Assembly (NCBI GenBank): GCA_033722075.1
Contig: JAWVZU010000189.1
Location: 1 to 7,964, forward strand
DNA from: JAWVZU01 sp033722075
GTDB lineage: Bacteria; Pseudomonadota; Gammaproteobacteria; Xanthomonadales; SZUA-38
Direction: 5' to 3'
Length of the DNA: 7,964 bases
Under the pieces are notes generated by a model. The model was not told the origin of the DNA, made no database searches, and saw only the letters and a list, made by a program, of their open reading frames with translations. Below, piece by piece: positions 5,014-7,964 of the stretch. Each line of letters begins with the position of its first letter. The stretch's first letter is position 1. The position numbers were made by a program, and so were the translations under genes.

Positions 5014-7059
5014 TCACTCTTCCGAGTCCTCCGGCAGCTGCCCCTCGTAGTCGATCTCATGGGGCGGCGGCTCACCCCCGGGGCCGGTGAGGTAATGGTC
5101 CATCCAGCGGACCATCCGTCGGGAATAGTCATATTGCGCCGCGGCCTTGCGGTTGCCGTGCTTCTCGCCCGGATACAGCACCAGCCGCACCGGTGCCTGG
5201 TCAACGCTCTTCAGGTAGCGGTACATCTCCAGGGACTGGCTGGGGTGGACCCGCGGGTCGGAATCACCGTGCATGATCAGCAACGGCGTCCGCGCGCTTT
5301 CCACGTGATAGATTGGACTGCGTTCCAGGAACCACTGCCAGTCCTCCCAGGGCCAGGCCCGGGCGTGTACCGCGTGCATCTCGTTGGGGATATCCGTCGT
5401 CCCGAACTTCGAGATCTGGTTCGAGATCCCGACGAACATGACCCCGGCCGCGTAGTGCTGCGACAGGGCGGTGGCGCTCCACGCGGTGGCAAAGCCGCCA
5501 TAGGAGCCGCCGGTGATGCCGACACGCTTGGGGTCCACCAGGCCCAGGGAGACGAGGTGGTCCTTGCCGTCCACGATGTCGTCGAATTCGGGCCGCGCGT
5601 AGCCATGCTGGTCGAGCTTGGAAAACTCGACGCCACGGCCCGTACTGCCACGGTAATTCGGCACGAAGGAAAAGTAGCCGTTCGCCGCCATCACCTGGGT
5701 TGGCTGCGAGTAGGTGGTGAGCCAACCATCGGAACGATGGGACTCGGGACCGCCATGGACGAAGATCACCAGTGGATAGCTGCGACTCTCCTCGTAGTCC
5801 ACGGGCCAGATCAGCAAGCCCTGCAGATCCAGTCCGTCCGCAGCACGATAGTCGACCGTGGTCTGGCGACCAAGCTCACGGTCCGCGAGCCATGGGTTGC
5901 TGTCGGTCAGACGGTCCAATCCCGCGGGAGTGACCGCGAAGACCTCGCGCGGATGATTAGCCGCATCCGCAATGGCCGCGACCTGGTCCCCGTTGGCCGA
6001 CCGGCTGATCTGGCGGATCACCCGGTCCCCCTGCCCGACCAGCACACTCCGGCGGCCGGTCTCGATGTCCACCCGCCAATATTCGCTTTCGACGCCGAAA
6101 TGGATCACCGCGCCGAGCTGCTCGCTGTTGAGCCACTCCAGATCGACCACATGACCGTCGAGGTTGGGCGTGACCTCGCGGAAGGCGCCCGTCCGGGCAT
6201 CGGCAACCTTCAGGCGTCCCTCGCGGGGATCGTTGAAATCATTCACCCCGATGAAGGCGATCCGCCTCCCGTCCGGGGACCACATCGCCTTGCCGAGCTT
6301 TCCGAGATTGTCGATCCGGGCCAGCAAGCTGCCCTCCCCATCGATCACCCGCATGCGGGTCTGCATGTAGCGGTCGTCGACCAGCGAAGTGGGGGCCACC
6401 GCCAGCAGGATACGATCGCCCGAAGGTGAAAAATCGGCTGCGACAACACTGCCGTCGACCGGGATCGGCTGCGGCTCGCAGGCGCTGTCTTCCCCGATGT
6501 CGGCCAGATAGAGCTGGCGATTGCGTACGTCTTCCTCGTAGACCTGCGCGTTGAACCCGTGCTCTTCGAGTTTCTTTTGCTTATCCGCTTTGGCCGGCGT
6601 CGCAAACAAGGCGACCCGGCGGCCATCCGGATGGAGCGTATAACCCGCAATGTTGGTGTCGGGCAGGCTGCACAATTCGAATGCCTCTCCGCCGTCGACC
6701 GGAATGGCATACAACGCATTGTACTGTTCGCCCGATGGGGGCTTTGGCCCTCGCGTCGCGAGGAAGAAGATTCCCTTTCCGTCGGCGGACCAGCGAAGCT
6801 TCTCCACGGTGACGTCGCCTCGAACGAAGCGCCGTGGGCCCCGGTCACCGCTGACGACCCGCAGCTCGGCCCACGCCTCGCCGTCCGGATCCTCGAAGGG
6901 CCGGCGCGGCACGCGCTGAATATAGGCAATATGCGCACCGTCCGGCGCTACGGCGACGTCGGTCACCCAGCTCAAGCGGCTGATGTCCTCGAGGCTCATG
7001 CCGGCAGAGAGGGCCAACGAGGGAATCAGCAGCAGGAATGCAGTGAAATGTCGTCCCAT
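5014..7059 (-). CDS. Exported S9 family peptidase (prolyl oligopeptidase / dipeptidyl- or acylaminoacyl-peptidase type)
   Basis: This 681-residue protein starts at the ATG at 7059-7057, preceded by GGAG (7073-7070) with a 10-nt spacer; the in-frame ATG eight codons upstream has no such site and would spoil the signal peptide (MGRHFTAFLLLIPSLALSAG). Residues about 21-400 form a beta-propeller with PD40-type repeats: APDGAHIAYIQ (39-49), SADGKGIFFLA (91-101), HPDGRRVALFA (143-153), SPSGDRILLAV (211-221), SPDGRRIAFIG (261-271). Residues about 405-660 are the alpha/beta-hydrolase domain, with oxyanion-side HGGP (435-438), nucleophile Ser519 (GGSYGG), Asp601 (HGDSDPRVHP) and His634 (GEKHG). The enzyme should cleave short peptides in the periplasm or outside; whether it removes dipeptides, acylated residues or cuts after Pro cannot be read from the sequence. 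It is convergent with the secreted protease, with a 3-nt gap. Confidence 0.93.
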   Translation of the reverse strand: MGRHFTAFLLLIPSLALSAGMSLEDISRLSWVTDVAVAPDGAHIAYIQRVPRRPFEDPDGEAWAELRVVSGDRGPRRFVRGDVTVEKLRWSADGKGIFFLATRGPKPPSGEQYNALYAIPVDGGEAFELCSLPDTNIAGYTLHPDGRRVALFATPAKADKQKKLEEHGFNAQVYEEDVRNRQLYLADIGEDSACEPQPIPVDGSVVAADFSPSGDRILLAVAPTSLVDDRYMQTRMRVIDGEGSLLARIDNLGKLGKAMWSPDGRRIAFIGVNDFNDPREGRLKVADARTGAFREVTPNLDGHVVDLEWLNSEQLGAVIHFGVESEYWRVDIETGRRSVLVGQGDRVIRQISRSANGDQVAAIADAANHPREVFAVTPAGLDRLTDSNPWLADRELGRQTTVDYRAADGLDLQGLLIWPVDYEESRSYPLVIFVHGGPESHRSDGWLTTYSQPTQVMAANGYFSFVPNYRGSTGRGVEFSKLDQHGYARPEFDDIVDGKDHLVSLGLVDPKRVGITGGSYGGFATAWSATALSQHYAAGVMFVGISNQISKFGTTDIPNEMHAVHARAWPWEDWQWFLERSPIYHVESARTPLLIMHGDSDPRVHPSQSLEMYRYLKSVDQAPVRLVLYPGEKHGNRKAAAQYDYSRRMVRWMDHYLTGPGGEPPPHEIDYEGQLPEDSEE

Positions 7060-7140
7060 GGGAAAGCTTCTCCGTTGGATCATTGGAGAAACTAGCAGAT
7101 TGACGGAGAAAGTGGGGAACGCGCGTCCATGCGCGATCCT

Positions 7141-7158
7141 GCGGGGAAGGCGGGGAAG
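7141..7158 (+). repeat. Tandem duplication of a 9-bp unit
   Basis: GCGGGGAAG occurs twice in direct succession (7141-7149 and 7150-7158). The second copy, from 7149 to 7157, can also pair with TTTTCCGCC at 7161-7169 around a GAG loop as plus-strand RNA (two G-U pairs). It is intergenic. Its function is unknown; it may be simple slippage. Confidence 0.6.
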
Positions 7159-7167
7159 AGTTTTCCG

Positions 7168-7186
7168 CCCGGATGATGCGTCCGGG
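7168..7186 (-). other. Small hairpin directly after the AbrB-type gene stop
   Basis: CCCGGA (7168-7173) and TCCGGG (7181-7186) form a 6-bp perfect inverted repeat around a 7-nt loop. On the minus strand it begins immediately after the TGA of the AbrB-type gene. It is placed like a terminator, but no U-tract follows (the next minus-strand bases are CGGAAAAC), so a classic intrinsic terminator is not supported. It could protect the transcript end or be incidental. Confidence 0.35.
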
Positions 7187-7432
7187 TCAGGCCGCCTCGA
7201 CCTTTTTGCGTTCCTCGAGTGCCAATGCGTGGGAGATGGATCGCCAGCGGCCGAAATGGCGTGCAGCCTGACTGCCCTGAGCCGCGTCCAGGACGAGCTG
7301 ATCGCCGCAGAGGGTCAGCCTGACCTCTTCGCCCCGTCGCAGCCCCAGTGCCTCACACAGGCCCGCGGGCACGTGGACCGACCCATCGGGTGCCACGGTA
7401 ACCAGGACTTCATTGCTTGCGGGTCGTTTCAT
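7187..7432 (-). CDS. AbrB/MazE-type (SpoVT-AbrB domain) small DNA-binding protein
   Basis: This 81-residue protein carries a swapped-hairpin SpoVT-AbrB domain at residues about 8-51: VTVAPDGSVHVPAGL, then LGLRRGEEVRLTL and the closing strand DQLVLDAA. This matches the family pattern 'G.v.iP...r..lgl..Gd.v.l'. The remaining C-terminal part is helical and charged (LALEERKKVEAA), the type of tail that antitoxins of the VapB/MazE kind use to bind a toxin. No toxin gene (PIN or MazF) lies downstream or upstream within reach, so it may be a solitary regulator or a remnant. Its start, with AGGTG about 8 nt upstream, lies inside the 3' end of the EamA gene (23-nt overlap). Domain assignment is firm; an antitoxin role is not. 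Confidence 0.8.
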   Translation of the reverse strand: MKRPASNEVLVTVAPDGSVHVPAGLCEALGLRRGEEVRLTLCGDQLVLDAAQGSQAARHFGRWRSISHALALEERKKVEAA

Positions 7433-7964
7433 CGGCCAAACACCTGTTCGAATACTCGCTTACAGGATAGGGACTTCTGGCCGGAACAGCTTGTGCCATA
7501 GGTTCGCCAACCTTTGGCACGGTGGCCCGGCGACCCATGACGCAGGCATTGCCGATGACCACCAGCGTCATCCCCACCGCCAGGTAGCCGTCCATCACCA
7601 GGCCCTCGAAAATCAGGGAGATCGCGACCGCAACCACCGGGAACATCACCACGGCATAACCGGCCCGATGGGCACCGATGCGACCCAGCAGGGTCAGGTA
7701 GCAGCCAAACGCCACGACCGATGCGAAAACCGCCAGGAAGATCAGGGATCCCACGTAGCCGATGGTCGGTTCGAACAGGAAAGGCCGGTCGCGCAACAGG
7801 GCAATCACACCCATGCCCAGCGCGCCGTAGAACATGCCCCAGGCGTTCGAAGCGGTGACCGGCAGCCGCCTCGCCTGCGCCCGCTGCGACTGGATATTGC
7901 CCAGCGACGCCAGGTAGGCCCCGCTCAGCGACAGGGAAGCGCCGACCAGGGTGGCGTGACCCCA
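7410..7964 (-). CDS. EamA-family (drug/metabolite transporter superfamily) membrane transporter, C-terminal part
   Basis: The window holds the last 184 residues; the 5' end is beyond the right edge. The reading frame is open to the edge and begins in a transmembrane helix (GHATLVGASLSLSGAYLASL), followed by GNIQSQR, then SNAWGMFYGALGMGVIALL, IGYVGSLIFLAVFASVVAFGCYLTLLGRIGA, an AGYAVVMFPVVAVAISLIFEG segment and a last helix ending in VVIGNACVMGRR. These follow the second EamA repeat closely. Such proteins export metabolites or amino acids; the substrate is unknown. After the last helix there is an unusual polar tail of about 38 residues (encoded by 7413-7526) that carries a strong inverted repeat and overlaps the next gene. 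The tail may be read-through of sequence that was once intergenic. Confidence 0.87.
   Translation of the reverse strand, partial: WGHATLVGASLSLSGAYLASLGNIQSQRAQARRLPVTASNAWGMFYGALGMGVIALLRDRPFLFEPTIGYVGSLIFLAVFASVVAFGCYLTLLGRIGAHRAGYAVVMFPVVAVAISLIFEGLVMDGYLAVGMTLVVIGNACVMGRRATVPKVGEPMAQAVPARSPYPVSEYSNRCLADETTRKQ
7493..7520. repeat. 28-bp imperfect palindrome (hairpin) in the EamA gene tail
   Basis: Two 12-nt arms, 7493-7504 (GTGCCATAGGTT) and 7509-7520 (AACCTTTGGCAC), pair at 11 of 12 positions around a 4-nt CGCC loop; the single mismatch is T7499/T7514. It lies in the stretch encoding the non-conserved C-terminal tail of the EamA protein, about 60 nt upstream of the AbrB-type gene start. 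No U-tract follows on either strand. Possible roles are an operator for a dimeric regulator, an attenuating RNA hairpin, or one copy of a dispersed repeat. Confidence 0.65.

Larger units (their letters stand above)
7060..7186 (-). other. Intergenic region before the S9 peptidase gene
   Basis: This 127-bp gap separates the AbrB-type gene from the S9 peptidase gene, both on the minus strand. It probably contains the peptidase promoter, but I see no good -35/-10 pair; TGCTAGTTT (7101-7093 read on the minus strand) is a weak extended -10 candidate. The rest holds two small structured elements listed separately. No toxin gene or other small open frame of substance is present. Confidence 0.35.

Noticed and set aside
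5059..6429. Open frame of 456 codons on the plus strand inside the S9 peptidase gene
   Set aside because: It is an antisense shadow of a gene with a full catalytic triad. The translation is His/Arg/Pro-rich and has no recognisable family.
7060..7083. Earlier ATG (7083) for the S9 peptidase
   Set aside because: It has no ribosome binding site and would put charged residues ahead of the signal peptide; the ATG at 7059 has GGAG at good spacing.
1..7964. CRISPR arrays, tRNA or rRNA genes, insertion sequences
   Set aside because: No regularly spaced repeats, no tRNA-like cloverleaf or T-loop sequence, no transposase-like frame and no terminal inverted repeats with target duplications were seen.

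Overview
The window looks like chromosomal DNA from a GC-rich, Gram-negative bacterium. Every secreted product has a Sec-type signal peptide, one product is an outer-membrane beta-barrel, and genes start behind GAGG-type ribosome binding sites. A secreted lysyl-endopeptidase-type protease with a C-terminal '(I/L)F..GFE'-like tail, plus an S9 peptidase, suggests a proteolytic gammaproteobacterium of the Xanthomonadales / Wenzhouxiangella / Chromatiales kind. That placement comes from protein style only and is moderate at best.

Layout. (a) 1-163, minus: the first 54 residues of an unidentified exported protein that runs off the left edge. (b) 164-304: a divergent intergenic region. (c) 305-5010, plus: a tight run of five genes. 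These are a small exported Cys/His protein resembling DUF2946, a coiled-coil outer-membrane porin-like protein, a ZnuA-like metal-binding periplasmic protein, a ZnuB-like permease, and a secreted trypsin-fold protease of the Achromobacter protease I family. The last three overlap or nearly overlap (11-nt gap, then GTGA and ATGA overlaps), so they are almost certainly co-transcribed. (d) 5014-7059, minus: a large exported S9 prolyl-oligopeptidase-family peptidase whose stop lies 3 nt from the protease stop. (e) 7187-7964, minus: a lone AbrB/MazE-type DNA-binding protein whose start overlaps the 3' end of an EamA-family membrane transporter cut by the right edge.

How the genes may work together. 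The plus-strand run reads as a route for a divalent metal, most likely zinc, across both membranes: porin in the outer membrane, three-histidine binding protein in the periplasm, permease in the inner membrane. No ATPase gene is present in the cassette. The position where one might be expected holds a translationally coupled secreted protease, which is the most unusual feature of the window. I saw no convincing Zur operator. The right-hand minus-strand genes have no clear link to metal uptake. The notable points there are a strong inverted repeat in the non-conserved tail of the EamA gene and an AbrB-type protein with no toxin partner beside it.
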